A stretch of DNA of 64,000 nucleotides from Eledone cirrhosa (lineage: Eukaryota > Mollusca > Cephalopoda > Octopoda > Eledonidae): assembly GCA_964016885.1 (NCBI GenBank), contig OZ024743.1, positions 78,559,874 to 78,623,873 of the forward strand, in the 5' to 3' direction. The notes below the pieces were generated by a model that was not told where the DNA came from, did no database searches, and saw only the letters and a program-made list of their open reading frames with translations. Positions 46,074-58,752 of the stretch are shown piece by piece (the stretch's first letter is position 1; each line of letters starts with the position of its first letter). The translations under genes were made by a program, and so were the position numbers.

Positions 46074-47295
46074 CAATACATAAGCTGTTTTATAAATAAT
46101 TGGTGACATACCTTGTGATAATGCAACTTCCTTTTAAAAAGTTGATTTGGTAGTGAAACTGTTATGATAGTTATATAGAAAGAAAACGAAGATGAGAAGA
46201 AGAAGATGAAGAGATGTATGCAAAAAAAAAAAAAAAAAAAAAAAAAAAAGAAGATGAAGAGATGTATGCAAAGAAAAACAACGGAGCGAGATAGAGAGAC
46301 AAGGAGAGAGAGAAATACATTGATGGTGAAAAAACATAGTAGGCTGCTTTTTGACAGATGATCATCGTATATGTGAGAGGTTAAGGGAAGGGATACAGTT
46401 AAATTAGTGTATAGGAGAAAAAGAAAGAAAGATGATATATTTAAAATATATTAAAAATATATTATGTCTCATCCATTTGAATTATCAATTTTTATGAATT
46501 AGGTATTATAATGTAAATATCAGTATTCATGAATGAGACACATATCCATAATGTGTGAAAAAAATGACCACATGCTCAGTTAAAAATTCTTAGGTCTATA
46601 AGCAAAATCTGAGATAAAACTTCAAACATAAGAATATATGCATTCTCGTGAAAAAAGAGAAAAGAGAAGGTTATCTCAAATTCAAGTTGATAAATATAGA
46701 TGCACATGTGAACCTACGTGATACGCTGCACTGATTCTTATATTTCATGAAAAACTTCAATGCGTTAGAAAAGATTCCACCCTACATACATTTACATACA
46801 AATATACATATATATAGACACAAAACATATAAGATATACATTAACATCTAAAATAACATTCCAGCCTCACTTGCATGATCATCGATCAAGCATAGAGTAG
46901 ACAACAGATATCAATATTAAAATTAAAAACGCCAAGAATATCTTCGTCACTCCACAGAGTATCTAGGGACGCAAGAGAACATAGTATGCCACGCATATCG
47001 GTCATAGAATCAGAGTCAAAAGCAAACAAAACCAAAATTGTTCATCAAGCCTTATTTAGCAGAAATCATTCAAAACTTATTCTACAAATGCTCTTATATT
47101 TATTATAGAAGTTTATCCAGCTTAAAAATTTATTCAAAAGATTGGGGACAACGCCAATTATAGGGTAGTTTATTTAATCTCATTAATTATATATTCATGC
47201 AGAAAGGTTTTAAAAAAAAATTTAAGGAATCGAAAGATTTATCGCCAAGTATCACAAATAGTCAAATACCTTAAGTAAATATACTACATTTTATA

Positions 47296-48480
47296 TTACA
47301 TTTTAAATTTATATTTATATTTAAATGTTGAGTTCAATCTATGTCTGCAACAGCTGAATAAATTGGTTCGTAAATTAAGGGAATTTTTAGATTTTAATAT
47401 AAAGAATATCTCCTCCGCGCAGAGGTCACAAGTCTCAGAAGAGGAATTAAAAGGAATCCCTTTTGAGACTATATTCCAAACCATCGAATATCCAACTTTA
47501 TCATGCTTAAGTTGCCAGAGTAACCCTGACAGCGATGTTGATGATTTTTTATTTGGATCCGTGAAAGAGTTTTTGTGATTATTATAGCGAAGTTTAAATT
47601 CTGTCGAGGTGGAACCAACATAATTAAAAGAATTTAAATCAGTTCTAACATTACAGTTGTATATTATATTTTTAACTAAGCAATTGTTATTTAGCGGACA
47701 TTTAGATCTATCTCTACAGTTACAGTTTTTTAGTTGAATATTGTTTAGGCTATTTTCGGTATTTTGGCTAGGTTTTAGATTCCTATTATTTATTCTATTA
47801 ATATTTTGTGCTAAATTTTTGGTGGACGAGTACGTTAATTTTATAGTATGTCTATTAAAAATTGAGTGATACTTATGTGTTCTAGGGAAGCGTTTGTCAA
47901 GAGCATTAAAAAATAGTTTAACGATGTGGGTTTTAATGCTTAGTGAGAAGGGGGGGGGGGCAAACCATATTATATTTCTAGTTCTATTTCTTTTCTGGTT
48001 TTTGAAATTATTGTAGTGCTTTCTATTATAGTTGTTAAAGTTGTTACTGTAATTAAAATTGTTGTTATTTTGGTTAGTTTGTCTATTATCGATGTACATA
48101 ATTTATCACTATATCCTGCTCTAGCTAAAGCTTCATTATAATACTGGGCTTTTTCGTCAAAAATATTTTTATTGGAAGAGATTCTAGAGATACGTTTTTG
48201 AACAGAGTTCACTATAGTATTTTTGACAGATCTGGGGTGATTGGAGCTAAAATTGACATAATTCAAGTTTTCATTTAACTTGTGAAATGGATAGTGAAGA
48301 CATGTGTTGAGATTAAATGTTACGTCTAGGAAATTGACTATTCTATGGTTATTCTCAATTTCTATTTTTAGATTAAGGTAATTAAAAAATTGTATAATTT
48401 GTTTTCTTTTCTTATTTAGTTCAGAGTTATTATTTTCAATAAGTAAAAGCATGTCATCTCTATATAAACCTCCGGTAACA
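47296..48480 (-). pseudogene. Penelope-like RT/GIY-YIG remnant
   Basis: Down from 48475: GLYRDD (YxDD box), IVNFLDVTFNL, LHYPFHKLNENLNY, SSNHPRSV and YYNEALARAGYSDK. After a frame change near 47970-48100 come FAPPPFSLSIKTHIVKLFF, a Cys motif CNCRDRSKCPLNNNC, then IIYNCNV, FNYVGSTSTEFKLRYNNHK and CAEEIFFI of the GIY-YIG nuclease. The frame ends at 47296. It starts only at the YxDD box, so the rest of the RT is gone. A run of G at 47951-47960 lies beside the frame change. Confidence 0.88.
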
Positions 48481-49269
48481 CCGGGTATTTTCCTATGCAG
48501 CGAATTATATATGTATATTTGTATGTAAATGTATATGTATATTTGTATGTAAATGTATGTAGGGTGGAATCTTTTCTAACGCATTGAAGTTTTTCATGAA
48601 ATATAAGAATCAGTGCAGCGTATCACGTAGGTTCACATGTGCGTCTATATTTATCAACTTGAATTTGAGATAACCTTCTCTTTTCTCTTTTTTCACGAGA
48701 ATGCATATATACTTATGTTTGAAGTTTTATCTCAGATTTTGCTTATAGACCTAAGAATTTTTAACTGAGCATGTGGTCATTTTTTTCACACATTATGGAT
48801 ATGTGTCTCATTCATGAATACTGATATTTACATTATAATACCTAATTCATAAAAATTGATAATTCAAATGGATGAGACATAATATATTTTTAATATATTT
48901 TAAATATATCATCTTTCTTTCTTTTTCTCCTATACACTAATTTAACTGTATCCCTTCCCTTAACCTCTCACATATACGATGATCATCTGTCAAAAAGCAG
49001 CCTACTATGTTTTTTCACCATCAATGTATTTCTCTCTCTCCTTGTCTCTCTATCTCGCTCCGTTGTTTTTCTTTGCATACATCTCTTCATCTTCTTTTTT
49101 TATTTCTTTTTTTATTTATTTGCATACATCTCTTCATCTTCTTCTTCTCATCTTCGTTTTCTTTCTATATAACTATCATAACAGTTTCACTACCAAATCA
49201 ACTTTTTAAAAGGAAGTTGCATTATCACAAGGTATGTCACCAATTATTTATAAAACAGCTTATGTATTG

Positions 49270-49335
49270 TATTTTGTCTGAGGAAGGCATAACATATTTT
49301 TAATATGATATCCCAGAAATATATATAACGAAATA
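49270..49335 (+). ncRNA. Hammerhead ribozyme (type I fold), PLE right arm
   Basis: Mirror of 46008-46073: CTGAGGA at 49278-49284, GAA at 49316-49318, H17 at 49327, stem I 49270-49277 with 49328-49335. Confidence 0.7.
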
Positions 49336-49383
49336 AATATGGTTTTATAAATATAAATATAGTTTCCATTTGCTTAATATCGT

Positions 49384-49469
49384 AAACCTACTCCAGAAAC
49401 TGTTGAGTGCTTTTATATCAGTTATAAAATATTTACTCGTTGTAACCCAACAATCTTAAATATAACTTT

Positions 49470-49510
<41 letters not shown>

Positions 49511-49740
49511 CAAGAAGGTGTGGTAAGATACCACGTGGACCATAACGCACCAGAGTACTCGATTCTTAGGGTAGTTGAGAGGGTAATAGGAAAAGAGTCA
49601 GGACCCCGATGTCTGAGCTGCGGCCGTTTCGACAGCTAGATACGAAGAGTTCGGATCTAGCTGTCGAAAGGGCCGGAGCTCAGCCGTCGGGGTCCTGACT
49701 CTTTTCCTATATATATATATATATATATATATATAACTTT
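49384..49740. repeat. TA runs and an inverted dispersed repeat
   Basis: 49505-49700 is itself a hairpin (CTGAGCTGCGGCC, CGACAGCTAGAT against ATCTAGCTGTCG) and is related in inverse to 39235-39366. TA runs flank it. Confidence 0.75.
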
Positions 49741-49778
49741 CATAGGTTTCGGCCAGAATTGGCCCGAGCTTTTTAATT

Positions 49779-50425
49779 TTATGGAGTTTTAATGTGTTTT
49801 GAGGTAATGTTAAAGAGAGCGGATCTAATTGAGGTGAAATAATTGTGCTGTATTGTTGTTATGAGATGCGAGTGAGATTTTTGTTGTCGGCGCATAGCAC
49901 GGGACCCAAACCTTTGGTGTACCTTAAAGGTGATGCCAACATCATTTGGGCAAAGTTGATGGAATATTTTCCACATCATGCAGATAATGTAGCGCTCACG
50001 GCGACGTTGGAGAGAATAAAGGTTGAGCTTTTCTAATCGATCCCAATCGTCAAGGCCTGTCATGCCATCTATCTTTTTTGTAATTGACCTTTGAGGTGCT
50101 TCAACTTTCATGATACTTTGTTTCGTGTGGACAAAAGTATTTAAGTGGACAAAAGTATTTAGTGGGGTCGGCAAAAGAAGAGAAGAGAAGGATAACAGTG
50201 TGGATATCTCTCGACTGGAAGTTCTGAGAATCCAGAAACACATCCTGCGGGCCATGTCAACTTTGCTGTTTATATGAGTGGCCCAGCTTATGTTGTTGTC
50301 CCCAATTACTCCCAGGTCTCTTATGTTGTTGGATGCCACGAGAGTTTCACCCGAAGGAAGAGAGTATGGTAGTTTCAGGGCATCCTTTTTTCCAAAGTGG
50401 ATTAACTCAAATTTATCCTCGTTCA

Positions 50426-50430
<5 letters not shown>
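49779..50430 (-). mobile_element. LINE RT C-terminal fragment
   Basis: Minus-strand reading NEDKFELIHFGKK, IRDLGVIGDNNISWATHINS, ARRMCFWILRTSSREISTLL, APQRSITKKIDGMTGLDDWDRL and LYSLQRRRERY. This is the thumb and C-terminal part of a non-LTR RT of the jockey/CR1 broad group. It is 5'-truncated at the TA run 50430-50500, with an internal frame break near 50170. Confidence 0.8.
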
Positions 50431-50505
<75 letters not shown>

Positions 50506-50619
50506 CACAATTATCAAAGTTATGTTCAAATCATTTAATTGCTGACAATCGTTTCTACCAAACTTTCGTTTGGAGTCATTATTTTATATTCCTGCTCTGT
50601 AAAACACCTGATCTTCTTA

Positions 50620-50720
50620 AATTGAGCTATTTCTCTTACTGGTAGTAAGGTAGTAGGAAATTACTGACTTTTCCTGTTTATAGTTGTTTATAGTATATAC
50701 ATAATTATAAATAGTATCAT
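50620..50720 (+). repeat. Dispersed repeat with (TTA)n tail, copy 1
   Basis: TTGAGCTATTTCTCTTACTGG to ATAGTATATACATAATTATAAATAGT. Copies 2 and 3 lie at 61798-61940 and 62752-62870. Confidence 0.85.
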
Positions 50721-50727
50721 TATTATT

Positions 50728-51200
50728 AAGGGCGGTGGATTGGCAGTATCGGTAGAGGGTCGGACGCCATGCTTTCCAGCATAGTTACGTCCCTTTACGA
50801 TCTGAGTTCAAATCCCGCCGAGGTTAACTTTGCCTTTCATCCTTACGAGGTCGATAAAATAAAGTACCAGTAATGCACTGGGTAATTGCTGGCCTTGTGC
50901 CTAAAGTAGAAACAATTATTATTAACAGAGCATTACTGGTACTTTATTTTATCGACCCCGAAAGGATGAAAGGCAAAGTTAACCTCAAATCCTGCCGAGG
51001 TTAACTTTGCCTTTCATCCTTTCGGGGTCGATAAAATAAAGTACCAGTAATGTACTGGGTAATTGCTGGCCTTGTGCCAAAAAGTAGAAACAATTATTAT
51101 TAACTTTGCCTTTCATCCTTACGGGGTCGATAAAATAAAGTACCAGTAATGCTCTGGGTAATTGCTGGCCTTGTGCCAAACGTAGAAACAATTATTATTA
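50728..51200. repeat. SINE cluster (one full, three partial)
   Basis: Full plus-strand copy 50730-50925; minus-strand piece 50935-50988; plus-strand pieces 50990-51100 and 51103-51200. The last begins at TTAACTTTGCC directly after a (TTA) tail, the same junction as at 31376. Confidence 0.9.
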
Positions 51201-51211
51201 TAATATATATA

Positions 51212-51250
<39 letters not shown>

Positions 51251-51256
<6 letters not shown>

Positions 51257-51398
51257 AATTAAAAAGAACAGAAAGATGCAGTAAAAGAGATTTATTCGGT
51301 TCTTACGTACGTTTCAATAGACATCAATTTGCCTAGATCTCGTAAGAACCGAATAAATCTCTTTTACTGCATCTTTCTGTTCTTTTTAATTCTTTATA
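51251..51398. repeat. Perfect 58-bp inverted repeat with short loop
   Basis: Arms 51251-51308 and 51341-51398 with a 32-nt loop. It includes AAAGAGATTTATTCGGTTCT and its complement. The loop contains TTGATGTCTATTGAAACG on the minus strand, a weak hammerhead resemblance. Confidence 0.85.
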
Positions 51399-51538
51399 CA
51401 CGCCCCGGAATATAGCTAAACTGGAATATACACCTTTTTTCTGCATTTCGTTGAGCACCACTCTGTTGTAAGCTGACATTCCCCTACACGGTACATAACA
51501 CTGTGTCCTGGAAAACATTAATGCACTCGTGCATAACC

Positions 51539-51540
<2 letters not shown>

Positions 51541-51586
<46 letters not shown>

Positions 51587-51601
51587 CTGTTCAAATTTTC
51601 C

Positions 51602-51640
<39 letters not shown>

Positions 51641-51751
51641 ATTGTTTCTACTTTAGGCACAAAGCCACCAATTACCCAGTGCATTACTGGTACTTTATTC
51701 TATCGACCCCGTAAGGATGAAAGGTAAAGTGAACCTCGACGGAATTTGAAC

Positions 51752-51829
<78 letters not shown>

Positions 51830-51850
51830 TATATGCATATATATATCCAT
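51541..51850. repeat. TA runs with a minus-strand SINE piece
   Basis: TA 51541-51583 and 51603-51638; SINE piece 51638-51753 (minus); TA 51754-51840. Confidence 0.9.
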
Positions 51851-52305
51851 ACATGAATGCATTAATACATACATACATACTTACATACATATATATAAAT
51901 ACACAAATACGTATGTATGTATACATACATGAATGCAAACATACATATATACATATATACATCCATCCATCCATACATCCATACATACAACTAGTTAGGA
52001 AATTACAAGTACAATCCATTAATGGAACAGTAAGAATATGTAAAACATTCCAAAGATTTTGCAGCTAATAACTGCATATACACATGTACAGATACAAAAC
52101 ATATACACATGCACACATACAACTCAAAACATCCACATCCACACATATAATAACATCCATATGTACACATGCAGACATAAACTACCTAGTTGATGTTGTG
52201 TAAATTCCAATGAGAGAGTCTTGTATCTATGTTAGAAACCGACTCTCTCTATTGGTAAAAATTTGTGAAATTATAAAACCAGAAGAACATACATACATAC
52301 AGACA
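51851..52305. other. CATA-rich simple repeat, no gene
   Basis: Imperfect TACA/CATA tetranucleotide repeats to about 52180, then unique-looking DNA. Confidence 0.65.
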
Positions 52306-52830
52306 TACATACAGAAGGACAGAAATACGAACTTAAACCATCATTTCTTTGAGGATCACCTGAAACTCTATGCCAAGAACATAGATGGGATGAAGAAAAA
52401 TCTTGACCTGGTTACAACATTCTCAAAGGATATAGGAATGAAGTTTGACCAAGATAAAAGTTCAGAAATGACTGTAAAGCGAGGAAAAACTACAACCTAA
52501 TCTAGCAACATTTTTATAAAATTGCCTAACTGTTTCACCGATATCGGACGAGGACTGCTACAGATACCTGGGGATAGATGAGAATATATCCTATAATGGT
52601 ATGTGTAATAAAGAACGCGTAACCAGGGAATATTACACCCGGTTAAGAAAGATTTGGTCTTCGGAACTCTCGCAAAACAAAACAGTGGCTCACAGTGTGT
52701 TTACTGTGCCTGTCCTAACACCAACGTTTGGAATACTCGAAATCCGAGTAACACATATGAGGAGGACGCACTAGACAGTATTATTCTCGGTTCTGTGTCT
52801 GAAAAGTGATATGGTCGTGGCTGGAACTGT
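52306..52830 (+). mobile_element. LINE RT fragment
   Basis: LKLYAKNIDGMKKNLDLVTTF then SKDIGMKFDQDKSSEMTVKRG, and after a frame change YRYLGIDENISYNGMCNKE and FTVPVLTPTFGILEI. This is the palm/thumb of a non-LTR RT different from the Tx1 and RTE copies here; the catalytic xDD is replaced by EDH. It ends at the SINE at 52838. Confidence 0.7.
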
Positions 52831-52837
52831 TCTGGTA

Positions 52838-53030
52838 AGACTGTGGCAGTATCGGTAGAGGGTCGGACGCCACGCTTTGCAGCAAAGAGTTACGGCCCTT
52901 TATGGTCCGAGTTCAAATCCCGTCCAGGTTAACTTTGCCTTTCATCATTACGGGGTCGATAAAATAAAGTACCAGTAATACACTGATATAATTGTTGGCC
53001 TTGTGCCAAAAGTAGAAACAATTATTTGAT
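52838..53030 (+). repeat. tRNA-derived SINE
   Basis: TGGCAGTATCGGTAGAGGGT, GAGTTCAAATCCCGTCC, GGGGTCGATAAAATA and AGTAGAAACAATTATT. Confidence 0.9.
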
Positions 53031-53149
53031 ATAATTGTATCTAAATAATATAAATAGCTCGAAGGGAGGCAACTCTACATAACTTGTTCAGACTACGGAC
53101 AACGTGTAAAAGAAGACATCTTTACATTAACAGACTTTCTGCCTCACAT

Positions 53150-53272
53150 ACTCACAAATGTACAAATAGACAGACACACATATACTCCCCACCCCACACA
53201 TACTTGCACACAGACACACACACACACACACACACATACAGACACACACACACACACACATATATACATTAA
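53150..53272. repeat. CA-rich simple repeat
   Basis: Imperfect CA/CAGA repeats. Confidence 0.85.
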
Positions 53273-53299
53273 GTTTAGAAACACAAGCTTTAAATCAGC

Positions 53300-53513
53300 C
53301 GGTAAATAATAATAATAATAATAATAATTGTTTCTACTTTAGGCACAAGGCCAGCAATTATCCAGTACATTACTGGTACTTTATTTTATCGACCCCGTAA
53401 GGATGAAAGGCAAAGTTAACCTCGGCGGGATTTGAAGTCAGAATGTAAAGGGACGTAACTATGCTAGAAAGCATGGTGTCCAACCCTCTACCGATACTGC
53501 CAATTCACCGCCC

Positions 53514-53547
<34 letters not shown>

Positions 53548-53810
53548 TGTGTCTACTTTTGGCACAAGGCCAGCAATTATCCCTGTGCAATAATGATTTC
53601 TAGTATAGGCACAAGGCCAGTAATTTTGGTAGAGGGGAATGTCGATTAAATCGACACAGTACGTTACTGGTACTTTATTTTATCGACCCCACAAGGATGA
53701 AAGTCTAAGTTAACCTCGGCGGGATTTGAACTCAGATCATAAAGGGCCGTAACTCTATGCTGCAAAGCATGGCGTCCGACCTTCTACCGATACTGCCAAT
53801 CCACTAATAA
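53300..53810 (-). repeat. Minus-strand SINE cluster
   Basis: (TAA)n then SINE 53325-53512; (TAA)n then a tail piece 53545-53590; then SINE 53600-53806. All have the tail TTGTTTCTACTTT or a decayed form and GGGATTTGAA. Confidence 0.9.
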
Positions 53811-54100
53811 TGAAATTATTGTGTACAGAGCTCAGGTGCATTACAACGCATGAAAATATGTTTAACCAGTCCCATTAATGTCATAACTATAATATTAATA
53901 CAACTTATATATATATGTGTGTGTGTGTATAAGTGTATGTGTGTGTAGCATAATTCCAGTTCCTCGTAGGACTAACAACACACCAAGGAGCTGGTCATAT
54001 CGATGAATTGACAGAGTGGAACACATTTCAACACCATGATTACCTGTTCTCTCTACATTAATTCGGACTGCCTGAAGAGGCAATAATAGCTGTCACTGAA
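53811..54100. other. Unique-looking DNA with TG run
   Basis: TG/TA near 53907-53945. Nothing else recognised. Confidence 0.5.
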
Positions 54101-54510
54101 ATATATATAGCAGAGAATTTATAATAAACGAAGTCAAATGTAACATGTTTGACTTACTTATTTTATATATATTTATATATATATATACATATATTTGTTT
54201 TGCGAGGTTTTTGATATGAAATCGTGTGTCGAAACAAATGGCGTAGATATACAATACAACAGGAGGAATCAATAATACCACTGATGATGTTGCAGATGAG
54301 CAACGAAAGAACTTTGTTAGACTATATATATTTGTTTATATCTATATTATATCTGTATTTTTGACCGTTGGTTAGTCAATGGTTCCGAATGAATTAACTG
54401 TGGAGATATAAAAGATACAGAAGCGAAAACCAACCAAACAGTGAGTGTGTGCTGTTGTTATTTCTGGCAATATTACTACAACAATATGACCCTTCCCAAG
54501 TATAAATACA
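54101..54510 (+). mobile_element. PLE-type terminal repeat
   Basis: Inverted relative to 16940-17130, sharing GATATGAAATCGTGTGTCGA, AACCAACCAAACAGTGAGTG and the CTGATGATG hairpin. It is a solo end without coding DNA. Confidence 0.7.
54276..54322 (+). ncRNA. Hammerhead-like hairpin
   Basis: CTGATGA at 54281-54287, an extra U, stem II GUUGC/GCAAC and GAAAGAACUU. Stem I has mismatches. Same family as 4412 and 17173. Confidence 0.4.
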
Positions 54511-54522
54511 CACACACACACA

Positions 54523-54628
<106 letters not shown>

Positions 54629-54629
54629 A

Positions 54630-57600
54630 GTCTGGTTATGACTCTGCTGGCTTAGAGCCACAGAGAGGGCCAGTGGATGATGGATCAGCTGTCTCTGAGA
54701 CAAATATAAAGAATGCAGTTTTGTCCTGCAGAAGAGCCATCAAAATGGGCACTTTGAATGTGAGGACTATTCGGACGCTGGAGAAGAGAGAGGAGTTGGG
54801 ACATCTGTTCGAGGAGAGTGGTATACAGATACTTGCGATCCAAGAATACAGGATCCTACACTATGAGCCCGTGAGGAGTGTGATGATTGGGAAGACGAGC
54901 CAGCTCATCACCACATCGGCAGTGAGGAACATGACCAATGCTGCAGTGGGAGGAGTGGGTTTTGTTTTCAGCACAAAAACCAGTCTATTGGAGGGAAATA
55001 ATGCCTGTCGCCCCGCGAGTGTTGAGGGTGACCTTCAATGGAAACCCAAGACTGACAGTCATCTCAGCCTATAGTCCAACCGAGGGGGACAGTGATGTGA
55101 GTGCGGAAGAGTTCCATGAGGAGGTGTGTAGAGCTGTCAACACCACTCAGGCACACAACATCCTGCTTGTTTTGGGGGACTTCAATGCACATCTGAGTAA
55201 GGAGGGCAGTGAAGATCCTTGCTGGTACTTCCATAACAACACCAACCGAAATGGAAGACTACTGAGAGACACCCTGCTGGAGGCGAACTTGATAGCGACC
55301 AACCTAAGGTTTAGAAAGAATCTGGGGAAGATGTGGACCTACATCTCAGATATGCACCTGTCCAAGTCCCAGATTGATTTCATTCTGGTGAGGAAAAAGT
55401 GGCGGAATAGTGTTCTGAACACAGAACCATACAACTATTTCAGTACAATGGGTAGTGACCACCAGCTTGTTATGAATGAGGTCCGGGTGAGCTTAAGAAA
55501 GAGCAAGGCTTAGCCCCGGAGAGCAATCTATGACTGGGGAGCTTTCAAGGAAGATGATAAGCTACAGTAGAGATTCACAATGGAAGTGAGGAACAGGTTC
55601 AGTGCTCTGTGTGGAGAGTCAGAGGAGAGAGAGATTGGATGGACTGAGGAGAGTGTGACGAGGAGGTACGGGCACTTCACCAATGCAGTGGCGGAAGCAA
55701 GTGAAACCCTGGTGCCGAGGAAAAAGAACAAAAGGAAGCACGTCAGCTCTGCAAACCCAAAAGTGTGTGCAGCCAGAGAACACCTGAAAGCTGCCAAGGA
55801 CCAATTCTATGCTGATTCTACGGAGGAGAGGATGGAGACTGTGGAGGTGATGAGGGAAGAACTCTGTACCGCTTACACTGAGGCCAGAGAGGAGGCACTG
55901 ATAGAGAAGATCAGAAGTGTGGAGAGAGCGGTTGACAGATTTGGATGTAAGGAGAGTTGGATGATCATAAACGAGATCACAGGGAGGAAGAGAAGGTGTT
56001 CGAGTCAGATCCAGGGAATGGGGCCCGAGGATAGGAAAAGGAAATGGCTAGACCATTTTAGGACCCTACTAGGAGAGTCACCCTCCACAGCCCAGAGCAC
56101 TGGGGAGATCAGGCGGCTGTTTGAGGAACTGGATATTGAGACAGAGCCCTTCACCAGACAGGAGCTTCAGAGAGCCAAAAAGAGGATCAACGAGGGCAAG
56201 GCTCATGGAGAAGATGGAGTGGCATCAGAGGTGATGAAGAGGTGTGATTTTGATGATATCATCCTGGGGTTCTGTAACCGGGCACTGGAGAAAGGAGTTG
56301 CCCCGAATCAGTGGAGGATCAGTAACATCGTCCCAGTGCCAAAGAAGGGAGATCTCTCTAACACCAACAACTACAGGGGGATCTCACTGACGTCACTTGT
56401 GGAAAAACCCTCAACAGGATGATTCTTAACAGGATCCAGACTGAGATGGAGAAGAAGCTCAGGGACAACCAGAACGGCTTCAGAGAGGGAAGATCAACCA
56501 CCAGTCACATCCTGATGCTGAGGAGGATATTAGAGGGAGCTAGAGCAAAGTGCCTTCCTGCGGTCATGGTTTTCATTGACTTTAGGAAAGCCTTTGATTC
56601 TGTGGACCATCACTGCCTGATGAAGATCTTACAGGCTTATGGAATCCCCAAGAGGATAGTGGACCTGATATCACTGCTCTACACCAACACCAAAGCCCAA
56701 GTCATTACACCTGATGGGATGACAGAGTTCTTTGAGATACTGGCTGGAGTGCTCCAGGGAGATACATTGGCTCGCTACCTTTTTATCATCGTAGTGGACT
56801 ATTGTATGCGCCTTGCACTGGAGAAACACCAGGACTCTGGCTTTACTGTAGCACCGGCTCAGAGCAGGAGAGTTAAGGCGTAAAAGGTATCAGATCCTGA
56901 ATTTGCCGACGACATAGTTTTGGTGACAAATACAGTGAAGGAGGCAGAGGATTTGATGCGGGAGGTTGAGACTGTGTCGATGATTGTGGGGCTGAGAATG
57001 AATGAGACTAAAACAAAATATCTGGTAGAGAATGTTGAGAAGCCAGAGGGGATCACTAATGTAGGCTGGAAGCCGCTAGAATTGGTTGAGGGCTTCCTGT
57101 ATTTGGGAGTAAAGATTGGGAATACGGAAGATGATGTGGTTGAGTGGAAGAGCAAAGTCTGGGCGGCGTGCCACAGCTTGAGATCGGTGTGGAAATCGGA
57201 CCTTCGTAAAGACCTGAAAATCCGCCTCTTCATTGCTGTAGTGGAGTCTGTGCTGCTGTACGCGTCTGAGACTTGGACACTGACCAAGAAACTCACTCAG
57301 ATGGTGGATGGGTGCTACACGAGAATGCTGAGGATGGCTCTGAACATTAATCAGTATACACTGAGGATGAAAAACTTAGAGCTGTATGGGAGCCTCCCAA
57401 AAGTCAGCTCAAAAGTGACACAGAGGAGACCTAGGTTAGCTGGACATGCTCACCGACATCCAGAGTTGACACTTCACTCAGTGCTCCTGTGGGAGCCCCT
57501 ACATGGACACACTGGAAGAGGAAGACCAAGGTTAACATATGTTGACGCCCTAAGGACAGACACTGGTCTGTTGGAGACGCAGGACATGGCAGCGATAATG

Positions 57601-57655
57601 AGGGACAGAGACCGCTGGAGAGAACTCGTCCATGGATCTCGGGAATTTTACCCGC
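54630..57655 (+). pseudogene. RTE-like LINE: APE endonuclease and RT, broken
   Basis: Endonuclease motifs GTLNVRTIRTL, ILAIQEYRI, VISAYSPTEGD, LVLGDFNAHL, KSQIDFILV and GSDHQLV. The RT follows with QWRISNIVPVPKKGDLSNTNNY, NGFREGRSTTSHI, VFIDFRKAFDSVDH (motif A), VLQGDTLA, EFADDIVLV (catalytic Asp pair near 56905) and ETWTLTKKL, a C-terminal stretch typical of RTE-clade elements. Breaks: frameshift near 55010, TAG at 55511 and 55568, frameshift near 56400, TAA at 56881. All main motifs survive, so it is a fairly young dead copy of nearly full length. It ends at a TA run. Confidence 0.88.
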
Positions 57656-57657
57656 CC

Positions 57658-57703
<46 letters not shown>

Positions 57704-57709
57704 AACCAG

Positions 57710-57790
<81 letters not shown>
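57656..57790. repeat. TA then GA microsatellite at LINE 3' end
   Basis: TA 57659-57700 and 57712-57760, GA 57761-57788, mirroring the flank at 54524-54628. Confidence 0.95.
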
Positions 57791-58610
57791 TGTAAATAGC
57801 GATCGCAAGGTCAAGTATATATCTCTATACCCTCACTGCATCATCCCATGCAATGATTACATGATTGGTGGCCTCCCCAGTTGGTCATCTTCTTTTGTCA
57901 CACATTCTCTGACCTCCCCAATGAATATTTCTTTTTTTTTTCAGGAAGCACAAAAAAGTCATTGAAAATACTGATCAATACTTAACATAGAAAATATTTT
58001 CCTCGTGTGAATGTGTGTGTTTGTGTGTATGTGTGTATGTGTGTAAGTGTATACATGTGTGGGTGTGTATGTGTGTATATGTGTGTATGTGTGGGTGTGT
58101 ATGTGTGTATGTGTGGGTGTGTATGTGTTTATATGTGTGTATGTTTATATGTGTGGGTGTGTATGTGTGTGTGTATGTGTGGGTGTGTATGTATGTGTGT
58201 GGGTGTGTAAGTGTATGTATATGTGGGTGTGTATGTGTGTATGTGCGTGTGTAAGTGTATGTATGTATGTATATGTGTATGTATGTGTGTATGTATATGT
58301 GTGGGTGTGAAAGTGTATGTACGTGTGGGTGTGTATGTGTGTATATGTGTGTACGTGTGGGCGTGTCTGTGTGTAAATGTATGTATGTATGTGGGTATGT
58401 ATGTATGTATGTGTGTTTTGTTACTGACTTCATTCAACCTTCAACACATACATGTTGTCTCAGGCCCCAAACCAAATAAGCGGGGGTGGAGGCGGGGGGT
58501 GTGTGTAAAATCAGTAATGTTTATAGGTTGTCTCCCTTGGTATTTTCACCCCCCCCCAGAATTAGACGTTTAGTTTACATATTGAGACCCCAACCATCCT
58601 ATATATTTTA
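57791..58610. repeat. TG/TATG-rich simple repeat
   Basis: Imperfect TGTGTGTATG repeats fill 58008-58420. Flanks show no gene. Confidence 0.85.
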
Positions 58611-58611
58611 T

Positions 58612-58752
58612 AATTGTTTCTACTTTTGGCACAAGGCCAGCATTTACCTCAGTGCATTACTGGTACTTTATTTTATCGACCCCGTAAGGATGAAAGGCAA
58701 AGTTAACCTCGGCTGGATTTGAACTCTGAATGGCAAGGGCCGTAACTCTATA
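58612..58752 (-). repeat. Minus-strand SINE
   Basis: TTGTTTCTACTTTTGGCACA, TTTATCGACCCCGTAAGG, GGATTTGAACTCTGAATGG. Confidence 0.85.

Larger units (their letters stand above)
45961..49383 (-). mobile_element. Penelope-like element between 0.9-kb inverted arms
   Basis: The left arm 45961-46830 and right arm about 48520-49383 are nearly identical reverse complements, ending CGATATTAAGCAAATGGAAA and its complement. The loop holds the RT/GIY-YIG remnant (47296-48480). A poly-A expansion at 46221-46249 distinguishes the left arm. Each arm carries a hammerhead. The arms are inverted rather than direct, unlike a normal retroelement with long terminal repeats. Confidence 0.88.

Noticed and set aside
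50728..50925. tRNA gene suggested by the B-box match
   Set aside because: The tRNA-like part is joined to a conserved non-tRNA body and tail and recurs about twenty times: it is a SINE.
51290..51350. Hammerhead in the loop of the 51.3-kb hairpin
   Set aside because: TTGATGT replaces CTGANGA at two core positions.
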